From an uncultured Bacteroidales bacterium (GTDB lineage: Bacteria > Bacteroidota > Bacteroidia > Bacteroidales > UBA932): a stretch of 59,709 nt of DNA. Positions within the stretch are counted from its first letter, which is position 1; every line of letters starts with the position of its first letter. The notes below the pieces were generated by a model. The model saw nothing but the letters and a program-made list of their open reading frames with translations, searched no databases and was not told the DNA's origin. Location of the stretch: contig CALUTT010000019.1 of assembly GCA_944323775.1 (NCBI GenBank), forward strand, positions 1 through 59,709. The letters are read 5' to 3'. The position numbers were made by a program, and so were the translations under genes. Positions 27,950 to 37,033 of the stretch are shown here, in pieces.

Positions 27950-28987
27950 ATGGTTAAATTGGTTAAATTATTTGTTGTTCTCGCCTTCCTGTCTCCCGTA
28001 TGTTACGGCCAGGAGGGCGGGAAGTTTATTACCTTCAACACATCCGAATACGACTTCGGCGAAATCGACGAGTTCTCCAGGCCGCTGTCCTGCATTTTCA
28101 TGTTCATAAATTCTTCGGGCGCGCCGCTTGACCTTGCGGCTCCTGTGTCGAGCTGCAGCTGTGTGAACGCCAAGCTTTCTGACCGGCATCTTGAACCGGG
28201 GCAGAGAGGCGAGGTCGAGGTCATCTTCGATCCGTCCGGAGCGAGTTTCAAGACATACAGAACAGTCGACATCTACTCCAGGGACGGAGAGCATCTCCAG
28301 ACGCTGAGCGTGAGTGCGTATGTCAACCCCTCTGATTCCGGAATATCCGAACGGTATCCCGTCGTCCTTTCCGAAGGCCTCAGGGCGACCCGTTCAGACG
28401 TAGGATTCGGGTATGTATACTGGGGCGAGTCCGCGCTCAAGACCATAGGGCTCGTGAACACCGGCAAAAAGGAAATGCGCGTACGCGCGCGCGTCCGCAC
28501 GCACGGCTTGGGTCTAGAGGTCTCATGCCCGTCAGTAATCGTCCCGGGCAGCGAGGAGATGATCAGGCTCGAATACTCCATGCCCTCAGATCCTCACCAG
28601 TATCTGGCCGCATCCGATACTGTCGAGCTTTATATCGACGGCAGGAAGGCGGCTCAGCAGATACTGACAAGCTATATACTCATGGGCAGGCTTGATAATG
28701 CCGAAGCCTCTCCCTCATTGAGGACGTACCCGTCGGTATCGCAGCTTTCGCGCGGACTGCTGTCCGGGAAATATTCCGGCGAGGCTGAACTTTTCAACGA
28801 CGGTCCCGGCACACTCGAGATACTCTCCGTCAACGGCTCAGCCAAGTCCAACCTCAAGCCCGGAACCATTCTGGCGCCGGGATCCTCCCTGAAAGTCAAG
28901 GCTTCTTCGCAGGAGAGCGCCTTCAAGATCGAGATTTTCACAAACGATCCCGTGCGTCCGTACAAGGAACTGATATTTCAATACTGA
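27950..28987 (+). CDS. Exported DUF1573 protein
   Basis: A 345-residue protein. A signal peptide (VKLVKLFVVLAFLSPVCYGQ) is followed by a DUF1573 Ig-like domain (about residues 25-125). That domain contains NTSEYDFGEIDEF, the cysteine-bearing VSSCSCVNAKLSD and EVEVIFDPSG. A second, more diverged Ig-like region is seen to the C-terminus (about 135-345). DUF1573 proteins are abundant and exported in Bacteroidota, with no settled function. The start at 27950 begins the signal peptide. Only 16 bases separate it from the GH3 gene, so it may lead the GH3-CE15 operon. A 20-base alternating purine-pyrimidine tract lies at 28475-28494. Confidence 0.82.
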   Translation: MVKLVKLFVVLAFLSPVCYGQEGGKFITFNTSEYDFGEIDEFSRPLSCIFMFINSSGAPLDLAAPVSSCSCVNAKLSDRHLEPGQRGEVEVIFDPSGASFKTYRTVDIYSRDGEHLQTLSVSAYVNPSDSGISERYPVVLSEGLRATRSDVGFGYVYWGESALKTIGLVNTGKKEMRVRARVRTHGLGLEVSCPSVIVPGSEEMIRLEYSMPSDPHQYLAASDTVELYIDGRKAAQQILTSYILMGRLDNAEASPSLRTYPSVSQLSRGLLSGKYSGEAELFNDGPGTLEILSVNGSAKSNLKPGTILAPGSSLKVKASSQESAFKIEIFTNDPVRPYKELIFQY

Positions 28988-29003
28988 TAACCATCATAAC
29001 GTT

Positions 29004-31604
29004 ATGAACAAAAATCTGAAAATTGCGGGACTCTCCGCGCTTTTGCTGGCTGCGGCAGCTTGCGGCCAGAAAAACTATGAGTACCCCTATCAGAATCCGA
29101 AGCTCCCTATCGAGGAGAGAGTCGAGAATCTGATGTCGCTGCTCACCCCCGAGGAGAAGGTAGGCCTCCTCATGAACAAGAACATCTCGATCGACAGACT
29201 CGGGATCCCGTCCTACAACTGGTGGAGCGAGGCATGCCACGGTGTACGCCAGGACGGCTATACTGTATATCCGCAGTATATCGGAATGGCGGCCAGCTTC
29301 AATCCCGAGCAGGTCTATGAAGTGTTCACTACAGTTTCAGACGAGGCACGTGCCAACTGGAACCGTTCCCAGAGGGAGTTCAACGTCGATTTCGGCGCCA
29401 GGTACTATCCCGGCAACCCCGAACTGTCTTTCTGGTGCCCCAATGTGAACATTGTCCGCGACCCGAGGTGGGGAAGGGGACAGGAGACTCCTGGTGAAGA
29501 CCCTTACCTGTCTTCAGTGATGGGAATCCAGACTGTCCTCGGAATGCAGGGTGATGACGACAAGTATTACAAGACCCACGCCTGCGCAAAGCATTATGCC
29601 GTGCACAGCGGCCCGGAGCCTCTGCGTCACCGCTTCAATGTCTCAGTGTCACAGCGCGACCTCTGGGAGACATACCTTCCCGCCTTCAAGGCCCTCGTCA
29701 CCGAGGCTGACGTACGCGAGGTAATGTGCGCATATCACCGTTACGAGGGTGTTCCCTGCTGCACCAACGACAGGCTTCTCGTCGACATCCTCCGCGACAA
29801 GTGGGGATATGACGGAATCGTGGTTACCGACTGCGACGCCATCAGCAACTTCTACAACAAGGGCCAGCACGAGACCCATCCGGACGCCGAGCATGCATCA
29901 GTAGACGCAGTGCTCCATGGCACCGATCTGGAATGCGGTATCAGCTTCATCTCGCTCAAGGACGCGCTCAAGGACGGAATGATCAAGGAGTCTGACCTTG
30001 ACCCTCATGTGCGCAGAGTCCTCACCGGACGTTTCGAGCTCGGAATGTTCGACCCTGCAGAAGACCTCCCCTGGGCTGATCTCGGTCCCGAGGTAATAAG
30101 CAGCGAGGCTCACGACCAGCTCGCAATCCAGAGCGCAAGGGAGTCCATGGTGCTTCTCAAGAATGCAGGAGTGCTCCCTCTGTCAAAGAGCGTCAAGAAG
30201 ATAGCCGTTGTCGGACCCAATGCCGACAATGCCGAGATGCTTAACGGAAACTATGGCGGCACCCCTACCGCAGAGCATACCCGCACAATACTCGAGGGCA
30301 TCAGGCGTGCAGTTCCCGGTGCAGAAATCGTCTATGACAGGGCCTGCGAGATCGAGGACGAGTACAACACCACCAACTTCCTGCCTCTCTTCAATGACGG
30401 AAAGGGCATGTTCGCACAGTTCTACGGCGGCCGCTCACTCAGTGGCGAGCCTACCGTCGAGAGGTACTACAATGAGGAGGTAAACTTCAGCACCTTCGGA
30501 GCCTACGGATTCGCCGAGGATGTCGATGCAGATGACGTTGCCGTAAGGCTCAGCGCAAGCTACACTCCCGACTATACCGGAAAGATCAGCTACAACATCA
30601 GCTCTGACAACGGCTACGTGCTCAAGGTCAACGGAAAGGTCGTTGACAAGGGTACCTCAGGACGCCGCGCTCCCCGCTGGGGAGTACCCGAGTACAAGAC
30701 TTTCGACGTACAGGCAGGCAAGCCTTACGAGATCGAGGTCGAGTATGTCAGGGGTGACGGCGCGTTCGCGATGCTTTCGGCACAGTTCTGCCGCCGCGAA
30801 CTCGCAGACTTCACCAAACTCGCAGAGTCAGTCAAGGATGCTGACGCAATCATAGTTGTCGGCGGAATCACAGCCCGCCAGGAGGGAGAAGGCGGCGACA
30901 GGGCTGACATCGAACTCCCCGTCGTTCAGCAGAGGCTCCTCAAGGCCATGCATGCCACCGGCAGGCCTGTTGTCCTTGTAAGCTGCTCCGGCTCGGCAAT
31001 GGCTCTCGGCTCAGTTGAGGACCAGTACGACGCCCTTATCCAGGCATGGTATGGCGGACAGGGCGGTGCATACGCTCTTGCCGACATCATCTTCGGAGAC
31101 TACAACCCTTCAGGCAAGCTTCCTGTAACGTTCTATGCTTCAACCGACCAGCTGCCTGACTTCCAGGACTATGACATGGACGGACGCACCTACAGGTACT
31201 TCGAGGGAACTCCTCTGTATCCTTTCGGCTACGGACTCAGCTACACGACCTTCAGCTATGGTCAGGGCACGCTTTCAAGCAGCTCTGTAAAGGCCGGTGA
31301 AGGTGTCGAGATCACGGTTCCCGTGACCAACAGCGGCAGCGTTGACGGTGAGGAGGTTGTACAGGTATATGTCAAGAGTCTCGACAATCCCGACGCTCCC
31401 ATCAAGGCTCTCAAGGGCTTCAAGAAGGTGGCCATCAAGGCAGGAAAGACCGCCAAGGTCAGCATCACCCTCGAGCCCGAGTCATTCGAGTACTATGACG
31501 AGAAGGTTGACGGACTGTCTGTCTTCCCCGGAAAGTACCAGATTCTCTACGGTTCATCGTCAGCTGACAAGGATCTCCAGTCACTTGACTTCGAGGTTAT
31601 CTAA
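29004..31604 (+). CDS. GH3 beta-xylosidase/beta-glucosidase with PA14 domain, lipoprotein
   Basis: An 866-residue exported glycosidase. A lipoprotein-type signal (LSALLLAAAACGQ) precedes the GH3 TIM barrel (WWSEACHGV, PRWGRGQETPGEDP, CAKHYAVHSGPE). The nucleophile Asp lies in VVTDCDAI. The GH3 C-terminal domain is interrupted by a PA14-like insert (about residues 470-595). A fibronectin-III-like domain ends the protein (YPFGYGLSYTTF, then VPVTNSGSVDGEE). The barrel motifs resemble the xylosidase/arabinosidase-type GH3 of gut Bacteroidota, though specificity cannot be fixed by eye. It probably acts in the periplasm or at the cell surface on xylo-oligosaccharides. It lies between the DUF1573 gene (16 bases) and CE15 (21 bases). 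Confidence 0.92.
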   Translation: MNKNLKIAGLSALLLAAAACGQKNYEYPYQNPKLPIEERVENLMSLLTPEEKVGLLMNKNISIDRLGIPSYNWWSEACHGVRQDGYTVYPQYIGMAASFNPEQVYEVFTTVSDEARANWNRSQREFNVDFGARYYPGNPELSFWCPNVNIVRDPRWGRGQETPGEDPYLSSVMGIQTVLGMQGDDDKYYKTHACAKHYAVHSGPEPLRHRFNVSVSQRDLWETYLPAFKALVTEADVREVMCAYHRYEGVPCCTNDRLLVDILRDKWGYDGIVVTDCDAISNFYNKGQHETHPDAEHASVDAVLHGTDLECGISFISLKDALKDGMIKESDLDPHVRRVLTGRFELGMFDPAEDLPWADLGPEVISSEAHDQLAIQSARESMVLLKNAGVLPLSKSVKKIAVVGPNADNAEMLNGNYGGTPTAEHTRTILEGIRRAVPGAEIVYDRACEIEDEYNTTNFLPLFNDGKGMFAQFYGGRSLSGEPTVERYYNEEVNFSTFGAYGFAEDVDADDVAVRLSASYTPDYTGKISYNISSDNGYVLKVNGKVVDKGTSGRRAPRWGVPEYKTFDVQAGKPYEIEVEYVRGDGAFAMLSAQFCRRELADFTKLAESVKDADAIIVVGGITARQEGEGGDRADIELPVVQQRLLKAMHATGRPVVLVSCSGSAMALGSVEDQYDALIQAWYGGQGGAYALADIIFGDYNPSGKLPVTFYASTDQLPDFQDYDMDGRTYRYFEGTPLYPFGYGLSYTTFSYGQGTLSSSSVKAGEGVEITVPVTNSGSVDGEEVVQVYVKSLDNPDAPIKALKGFKKVAIKAGKTAKVSITLEPESFEYYDEKVDGLSVFPGKYQILYGSSSADKDLQSLDFEVI

Positions 31605-31625
31605 CCAGGACGTGCCGCAACAGAT

Positions 31626-32870
31626 ATGAAACCGACATCCATAATGTTTACCACCCTCGTGCTGGCAGCCCTCTCAGCGGGCTGCTCGGCACCGACGGGT
31701 GAGAGCGTACCTCTGGTGTATTCGGAAGAGAATACCGGGGCAGAGTATGTTACCCTGACGGGATTCCCGGAAAGCGGACTTGAAACTCCCGTGAAGGAAC
31801 TTCCGGATCCGCTGGCGTGGGCTTCAGGCAAAGGCAGAGTCAGGAACTTCAGGGAGTGGGAGAAAAGACGCAACGAAATCTTCTCCCAGATCCAGTTCTA
31901 CGAGACCGGCACCAAGCCTGCGGTTGACCCGTCTGCGGTGAAGGCCCGAATGAGCGGCGACACCCTGTATGTCGACGTCACCGTAAACGGAGAGACCCTG
32001 AGCCTCTCGTCCAGGATATTCTATCCGGACGACAGCGAGGGTCCGTTCCCTGTAATGATAGGGACGAGCAGAATGTCCCTCCCACACGAACTGTTCGAAG
32101 ACCGCCCCATAGCGATCATGGACTACAACGAGCGCCAGGTCGTCAACTACGGGCAGTGGGGCCCTCACGACTCCAGGGGAAGTTATGCCTTTGACAGGCT
32201 CTATCCCGAGCTTGTCGACAACGGAGCATACGCCGACTGGGCCTGGGGACTCAGCCGTCTAATCGACGGACTCCAGATTCTCGGCCCCGAGGTTACGAAG
32301 ATCGACGTCTCCCATATCGGTGTGACGGGATGCTCGTATGCCGGAAAGATGGCTCTGTTCTGCGGAGCCTTCGACGAGAGGGTAGCTCTTACCATAGCCC
32401 AGGAACCCGGAGGCGGCGGAGCTGCGGCATGGAGGGTCTCCCACACTCTCGAGGAGGTCGAAAGTCTCGAGCGCACAGACTACAACTGGTTCAAGGAAAG
32501 CCTCAGGGAGAACTTCTCCGGCGACAGGGTATACAACCTGCCGTACGACCGTCACGAGCTTTGTGCGATGGTCTGCCCCCGCGCCCTTCTGATACTCGGC
32601 AATACCGACTATCAGTGGCTGGCTGACGAATCCGGATATGTGTCCGCGAATGCGGCCCGCAAGGTCTGGGAGGCTTTCGGCATAGAAGACCGCATGGGGT
32701 ACTCAATAAACGGCGGGCATCCGCACTGCATGCTGCCTGAGTCTCAGTACCCGGAGGTCGAGGCCTTCATCGACAGATTCCTGCTCGGAAAGACTGACGT
32801 CAACACGACAGTGCTCAAGGCCGAGAAGTTCGAAGGGACGACCGACCTTTCCAAGTGGATCAAATACTAG
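31626..32870 (+). CDS. CE15-like glucuronoyl esterase, lipoprotein
   Basis: A 414-residue alpha/beta hydrolase with a lipobox signal (LVLAALSAGC). The nucleophile elbow is HIGVTGCSYAGKMALFCGA, followed by AQEPGGGGAAAWR, LPYDRHELCAMVCPRALL and the catalytic His region NGGHPHCMLP. These match carbohydrate esterase family 15, which cuts ester links between lignin and 4-O-methyl-glucuronoyl groups on xylan. The residue right after the nucleophile Ser is Tyr (GCSY), where characterised CE15 enzymes usually have Arg in the oxyanion hole. Substrate preference may therefore differ. It follows the GH3 gene by 21 bases. Confidence 0.83.
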   Translation: MKPTSIMFTTLVLAALSAGCSAPTGESVPLVYSEENTGAEYVTLTGFPESGLETPVKELPDPLAWASGKGRVRNFREWEKRRNEIFSQIQFYETGTKPAVDPSAVKARMSGDTLYVDVTVNGETLSLSSRIFYPDDSEGPFPVMIGTSRMSLPHELFEDRPIAIMDYNERQVVNYGQWGPHDSRGSYAFDRLYPELVDNGAYADWAWGLSRLIDGLQILGPEVTKIDVSHIGVTGCSYAGKMALFCGAFDERVALTIAQEPGGGGAAAWRVSHTLEEVESLERTDYNWFKESLRENFSGDRVYNLPYDRHELCAMVCPRALLILGNTDYQWLADESGYVSANAARKVWEAFGIEDRMGYSINGGHPHCMLPESQYPEVEAFIDRFLLGKTDVNTTVLKAEKFEGTTDLSKWIKY

Positions 32871-32904
32871 CACTTCAGTCAAGGTGTAAATGCTTTTTTG
32901 ACGG

Positions 32905-32932
32905 GGGCGTCCTGCGGATTTGCGGGATGCCC
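32905..32932 (+). terminator. Hairpin after the GH3-CE15 operon
   Basis: Arms at 32905-32912 and 32925-32932 form 8 pairs, one of them G-T, around a 12-base loop. The tail TCTTTG is only weakly T-rich. It lies 34 bases after the CE15 stop and ahead of the ugd promoter box. Confidence 0.4.
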
Positions 32933-32985
32933 TCTTTGCGTTGAATTATTGCGCCGCTGAAATGCCGAATTGTCAGTATTATAAC

Positions 32986-32993
32986 TATCTTTG
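32986..32993 (+). promoter_or_regulatory. -7 box TATCTTTG ahead of ugd
   Basis: TAnnTTTG ends 8 bases before the ATG at 33002, leaving little or no 5' leader. Confidence 0.5.
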
Positions 32994-33001
32994 TAACCAA
33001 T

Positions 33002-34261
33002 ATGGAAAAACAATCTTTGAATATCGCGGTGGCCGGTACCGGATATGTCGGGCTGAGCCTCGCCACGCTGCTCGCCCAGCACCACAAGGTGACGGCGGTT
33101 GACGTCATACCAGATAAAGTCGACAAGATCAACCGGAAGATATCCCCTATTCAGGATGAATACATCGAGAAATACCTTGCCGAGGTGCCCCTCGACCTGG
33201 TTGCCACGCTTGACGGACGCTCGGCATACTCGACTGCGGATTTCGTAATAATCGCCGCTCCTACCAACTACGACAGCCAGAAGAACTTCTTCGACACCTC
33301 TCACGTCGAGGAGGTCATTAGTCTCGTGCTGGAGGTGAATCCCTCGGCCGTCATGGTGATCAAGTCCACCGTCCCGGTAGGGTATACGGCCTCTGTCAGG
33401 GAGAAGTTCTCCCGCGGGGGAGTGAAGCCCAACATCATCTTCGCCCCCGAATTCCTCAGGGAATCCAAAGCCCTGTACGACAATCTCTACCCCTCGAGGA
33501 TAATAGTCGGCTACGACAAGTCATCTGCTTTCCTTGAGAGCGCCGCAAAGGAGTTCGCGTCCCTGGTCAGGGAAGGGGCTCTCAAGGAAGATGTCCCGGT
33601 GCTGCTCATGAACACCACGGAAGCCGAGGCGGTCAAGCTCTTCGCCAACACCTATCTTGCGCTCAGGGTGTCGTATTTCAACGAACTTGACACCTATGCC
33701 GAGCTGAAGGGGCTCGACACACGCTCGATCATCGAAGGGGTGTGCCTCGATCCGCGCATCGGAAACCACTACAACAATCCCTCGTTCGGATACGGCGGCT
33801 ACTGCCTGCCGAAGGACACCAAGCAGCTGCTCGCGAACTATTCCGAGGTTCCCGAGAACCTGATCCGGGCAATCGTCGACAGCAACAGGACGCGCAAGGA
33901 CTTCATTGCCGACCGCGTGCTCGAGAAAGCCGGCTACTACAGCGCCAACAGCAGCTGGAGCGAGGCGGGCGAGAAAAAGGTCACGGTCGGAGTCTACAGG
34001 CTCGTGATGAAGTCCAATTCCGACAATTTCCGCCAGAGCTCGATCCAGGGAGTCATGAAGAGGGTCAAGGCCAAGGGCGCCGAGGTAATAGTCTACGAAC
34101 CTACCCTGGATGCCGGGACTACGTTTTTCGGAAGCGAGGTGGTCGGAGACCTTGCGGAGTTCAAGCGCCGCTCCGACTGCATAATCGCAAACCGCTACGA
34201 TGAGGACCTTGCCGACGTCAGGGAGAAAGTTTATACAAGAGACATATTCAAGCGAGACTGA
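33002..34261 (+). CDS. ugd: UDP-glucose 6-dehydrogenase
   Basis: A 419-residue NAD-dependent enzyme oxidising UDP-glucose to UDP-glucuronate. The N-terminal Rossmann motif is [31 protein letters not shown] follows, and the catalytic Cys lies in [14 protein letters not shown]. The C-terminal UDP-binding domain holds the remainder, with a Ser-rich linker near residue 320. Length is near the family's usual 390-430. It heads ugd-rmlA-rmlC-rmlB (gaps 7, 8 and 26 bases), implying acidic sugar and deoxysugar supply for surface polysaccharide. Sitting among exported hemicellulases, it is a cytosolic biosynthetic gene rather than part of degradation. Confidence 0.93.
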   Translation: MEKQSLNIAVAGTGYVGLSLATLLAQHHKVTAVDVIPDKVDKINRKISPIQDEYIEKYLAEVPLDLVATLDGRSAYSTADFVIIAAPTNYDSQKNFFDTSHVEEVISLVLEVNPSAVMVIKSTVPVGYTASVREKFSRGGVKPNIIFAPEFLRESKALYDNLYPSRIIVGYDKSSAFLESAAKEFASLVREGALKEDVPVLLMNTTEAEAVKLFANTYLALRVSYFNELDTYAELKGLDTRSIIEGVCLDPRIGNHYNNPSFGYGGYCLPKDTKQLLANYSEVPENLIRAIVDSNRTRKDFIADRVLEKAGYYSANSSWSEAGEKKVTVGVYRLVMKSNSDNFRQSSIQGVMKRVKAKGAEVIVYEPTLDAGTTFFGSEVVGDLAEFKRRSDCIIANRYDEDLADVREKVYTRDIFKRD

Positions 34262-34268
34262 AAATATC

Positions 34269-35174
34269 ATGAAAGGAATCGTACTTGCCGGAGGTTCCGG
34301 CACAAGACTCTATCCGATTACCAAGGGCATATCCAAGCAGCTGATGCCGATATACGACAAGCCCATGGTATACTATCCCATCAGCGTGCTGATGCTTGCC
34401 GGCATCAGGGACATACTCGTGATATCCACCCCGTACGACCTTCCAGGCTTCAAGCGCCTGCTCGGCGACGGGTCTGACTACGGCGTGAATTTCAGCTATG
34501 CCGAGCAGCCTTCGCCCGACGGACTGGCTCAGGCGTTCACGATCGGCGCCGAATTCATCGGTGACGACAGCGTTTGCCTGGTTCTCGGAGACAACATCTT
34601 CCACGGTTCGGGCTTCACGGATATGCTGCGCGAAGCCGTTAGAACGGCGGAGGAGGACAGCAAGGCCACGGTGTTCGGCTACAGGGTCAGCGATCCCGAG
34701 CGTTACGGGGTGGCTGAGTTCGACGCCGACGGCAACTGCCTCAGCATCGAGGAAAAGCCTGCAAAGCCGAAGTCCAACTTTGCTGTCGTGGGCCTCTACT
34801 TCTATCCAAACAAGGTCGTCGATGTTGCAAGGCACATCCAGCCTTCCGCGAGGGGAGAGTACGAAATCACAACCGTGAACCAGAAATTCCTCTCTGACGG
34901 GGAGCTCAAGGTCCAGACTCTCGGCAGGGGCTTTGCCTGGCTTGACACCGGCACCCATGACTCTCTTGCAGAGGCGTCCAACTATATCGAGACCATCGAG
35001 AAGCGCCAGGGACTCCAGATCGCCTGCCTCGAGGGGATAGCGTACACCAGGGGCTGGATCGACGAGCAGCGCCTGCGCGAGCTTGCGGCGCCCATGCTCA
35101 AGAATCAGTACGGTCAGTATCTGCTCAAGGTAATAGACTATTTCAAGGAAAACGGAAGCGTCGATTTTGACTGA
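34269..35174 (+). CDS. rmlA: Glucose-1-phosphate thymidylyltransferase
   Basis: A 301-residue nucleotidyltransferase making dTDP-glucose from glucose 1-phosphate and dTTP. It starts [20 protein letters not shown], the signature loop, and continues with [51 protein letters not shown] and LDTGTHDSL. Length is typical. An upstream in-frame ATG overlaps ugd, but 34269 is the natural start. It is the second gene of the nucleotide-sugar operon, 7 bases after ugd. Confidence 0.95.
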   Translation: MKGIVLAGGSGTRLYPITKGISKQLMPIYDKPMVYYPISVLMLAGIRDILVISTPYDLPGFKRLLGDGSDYGVNFSYAEQPSPDGLAQAFTIGAEFIGDDSVCLVLGDNIFHGSGFTDMLREAVRTAEEDSKATVFGYRVSDPERYGVAEFDADGNCLSIEEKPAKPKSNFAVVGLYFYPNKVVDVARHIQPSARGEYEITTVNQKFLSDGELKVQTLGRGFAWLDTGTHDSLAEASNYIETIEKRQGLQIACLEGIAYTRGWIDEQRLRELAAPMLKNQYGQYLLKVIDYFKENGSVDFD

Positions 35175-35182
35175 CACACGAC

Positions 35183-35764
35183 ATGGAAGTTATAAAGACA
35201 GACATAGAAGGTGCAGTAATCATAGAGCCCAGGGTGTTCCGTGATTCCCGCGGATACTTCTTCGAGAGTTTCTCCCAGAAGGAATTCGAACAGAAGGTCA
35301 GGAAAGTGAACTTCGTCCAGGACAACGAGTCCTGCTCGTCATACGGCGTCATGCGCGGCCTGCATTTTCAGGCTCCGCCTCATTCACAGAGCAAGCTTGT
35401 GCGCTGCGTAAGGGGCAGGGTGCTGGACGTTGCGCTCGATATCCGCCGCGGCAGCCCCACTTACGGCAGGCATGTGGCCGTTGAGCTCAGTGAGGAGAAC
35501 CACAGGCAGTTCTTTGTGCCGAGAGGCTTCGCCCACGGGTTCTCGGTGCTCAGCGAGACTGCGGTTTTTCAGTACAAGTGCGACAACTACTACTGCCCCT
35601 CTTCAGAGGGAGGGATAAGCATCACCGACTCCTCGCTCGGTATCGACTGGATGCTTCCGGTCTCTGACGCCATCCTGAGCGAGAAGGACGGCCGGCATCC
35701 ACAGTTTGCGGATTTCGTGAGCCCGTTCGACTACTCGGACGACCTTTACCCTGAATTCATCTGA
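35183..35764 (+). CDS. rmlC: dTDP-4-dehydrorhamnose 3,5-epimerase
   Basis: A 193-residue cupin epimerase acting on dTDP-4-keto-6-deoxyglucose. Characteristic stretches are FRDSRGYFFESFSQKEFE, FVQDNESCSSYGVMRGLHFQ (with the catalytic His), KLVRCVRGRVLDVALDIR and VPRGFAHGFSVLSETA. Length is normal. It lies 8 bases after rmlA and 26 before rmlB. Order rmlA-rmlC-rmlB is common, but rmlD, needed to finish dTDP-L-rhamnose, is not in the window. Confidence 0.94.
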   Translation: MEVIKTDIEGAVIIEPRVFRDSRGYFFESFSQKEFEQKVRKVNFVQDNESCSSYGVMRGLHFQAPPHSQSKLVRCVRGRVLDVALDIRRGSPTYGRHVAVELSEENHRQFFVPRGFAHGFSVLSETAVFQYKCDNYYCPSSEGGISITDSSLGIDWMLPVSDAILSEKDGRHPQFADFVSPFDYSDDLYPEFI

Positions 35765-35790
35765 ATCAATATACATTCATTTACAGACAT

Positions 35791-36930
35791 ATGTCCAGAA
35801 GAACAATAGTCATCACCGGCGGCGCCGGTTTCATCGGAAGCCACGTAGTCAGGCTTTTCGTGAACAAGTATCCCGACTACAGGATCATCAACCTCGACTG
35901 CCTGACCTATGCCGGGAACCTTGCCAATCTCAAGGATGTCGAGTCCAGGCCGAACTACCGTTTCGTCAAGATGGACATCTGTGACTTTGACGCCTTCCTC
36001 GCCCTGATGCGCGAAGAAAAGGTTGACGGAATCATACATCTTGCTGCCGAGAGCCACGTGGACAGGTCCATCAAGGATCCGTTCACATTTGCAAGGACCA
36101 ATGTTCTGGGCACCTTGTCTCTTCTGCAGGCCGCGAGACTCTACTGGGAGTCCCTTCCCGAGAAGTACGAGGGCAAGAGGTTCTACCATATCTCCACCGA
36201 CGAGGTATACGGAGCCCTGGAGATGAACCGTCCCGAAGGAGTGGAGGCTCCGTTCTCGACCAAGGCCTCTTCCGGCAAGCGTCATCTCGCCTTCGGGGAC
36301 GAGTTCTTCACCGAGACTACCAAGTACAACCCCCACAGTCCGTACAGTGCGTCCAAGGCCTCTTCCGACCATTTCGTAAGGGCCTTCCATGACACCTACG
36401 GGATGCCTACGATAGTGACCAACTGCTCCAACAACTACGGTCCGTACCAGTTCCCGGAGAAGCTGATCCCGCTGTTCATCAACAACATCCGTCACCGCAA
36501 GCCCCTGCCCGTATACGGAAAGGGAGAGAACGTGCGCGACTGGCTCTATGTCGAAGACCACGCCAGAGCCATAGATGTGATCTTCCATCAGGGCAAGACA
36601 GCCGAGACATACAACATCGGAGGATTCAACGAGTGGAAGAACATCGATATCATCAAGCTGCTTATCCGCACCGTAGACAGGCTGCTCGGCCGTGCGGAGG
36701 GCGAGGACATGGACCTGATAACCTATGTCACGGACCGTCCCGGGCATGACGCCCGTTATGCCATCGATTCACGCAAGCTCCAGCGCGAACTGGGCTGGGA
36801 GCCGAGTCTCCAGTTCGAGGAGGGCATCGAGAAGACGGTCAGATGGTATCTTGACAACCAGGAGTGGATGGACAACGTCACCAGCGGAGACTACCAGAAG
36901 TACTACGAGAACATGTATTCCGGCAGATAG
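35791..36930 (+). CDS. rmlB: dTDP-glucose 4,6-dehydratase
   Basis: A 379-residue extended short-chain dehydrogenase. The NAD-binding GGAGFIGSHVVRLF is at the N-terminus. It also has HLAAESHVDRSI, the STDEVYG segment, and the YSASKASSDH form of the YxxxK catalytic motif, followed by TNCSNNYGPYQFPEKLIP. It converts dTDP-glucose to dTDP-4-keto-6-deoxyglucose, feeding RmlC. It is slightly longer than the usual 350-360 residues because of a loop around residues 145-170. It is the last gene of the operon. Confidence 0.95.
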   Translation: MSRRTIVITGGAGFIGSHVVRLFVNKYPDYRIINLDCLTYAGNLANLKDVESRPNYRFVKMDICDFDAFLALMREEKVDGIIHLAAESHVDRSIKDPFTFARTNVLGTLSLLQAARLYWESLPEKYEGKRFYHISTDEVYGALEMNRPEGVEAPFSTKASSGKRHLAFGDEFFTETTKYNPHSPYSASKASSDHFVRAFHDTYGMPTIVTNCSNNYGPYQFPEKLIPLFINNIRHRKPLPVYGKGENVRDWLYVEDHARAIDVIFHQGKTAETYNIGGFNEWKNIDIIKLLIRTVDRLLGRAEGEDMDLITYVTDRPGHDARYAIDSRKLQRELGWEPSLQFEEGIEKTVRWYLDNQEWMDNVTSGDYQKYYENMYSGR

Positions 36931-36966
36931 GCCCAGGGCGAGGTTGTATCATTAGTTTCTTTTGCC

Positions 36967-36974
36967 TATATTTG
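36967..36974 (+). promoter_or_regulatory. -7 box TATATTTG ahead of the GH9 gene
   Basis: A perfect TAnnTTTG, 59 bases before the ATG at 37034. It leaves a leader of roughly 50 bases, longer than at most other genes here. Confidence 0.5.
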
Positions 36975-37033
36975 TAAGACAGCGCAAGAGTACCACAGAC
37001 ATACACACGCAAATACCAATAATTCAGTTCAGT

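Noticed and set aside
35746-36747. Minus-strand frame of 333 codons opposite rmlB, with similar ones opposite rmlA, GH127 and gcvT.
   Set aside because: These are shadow frames of well-identified genes with no independent support.
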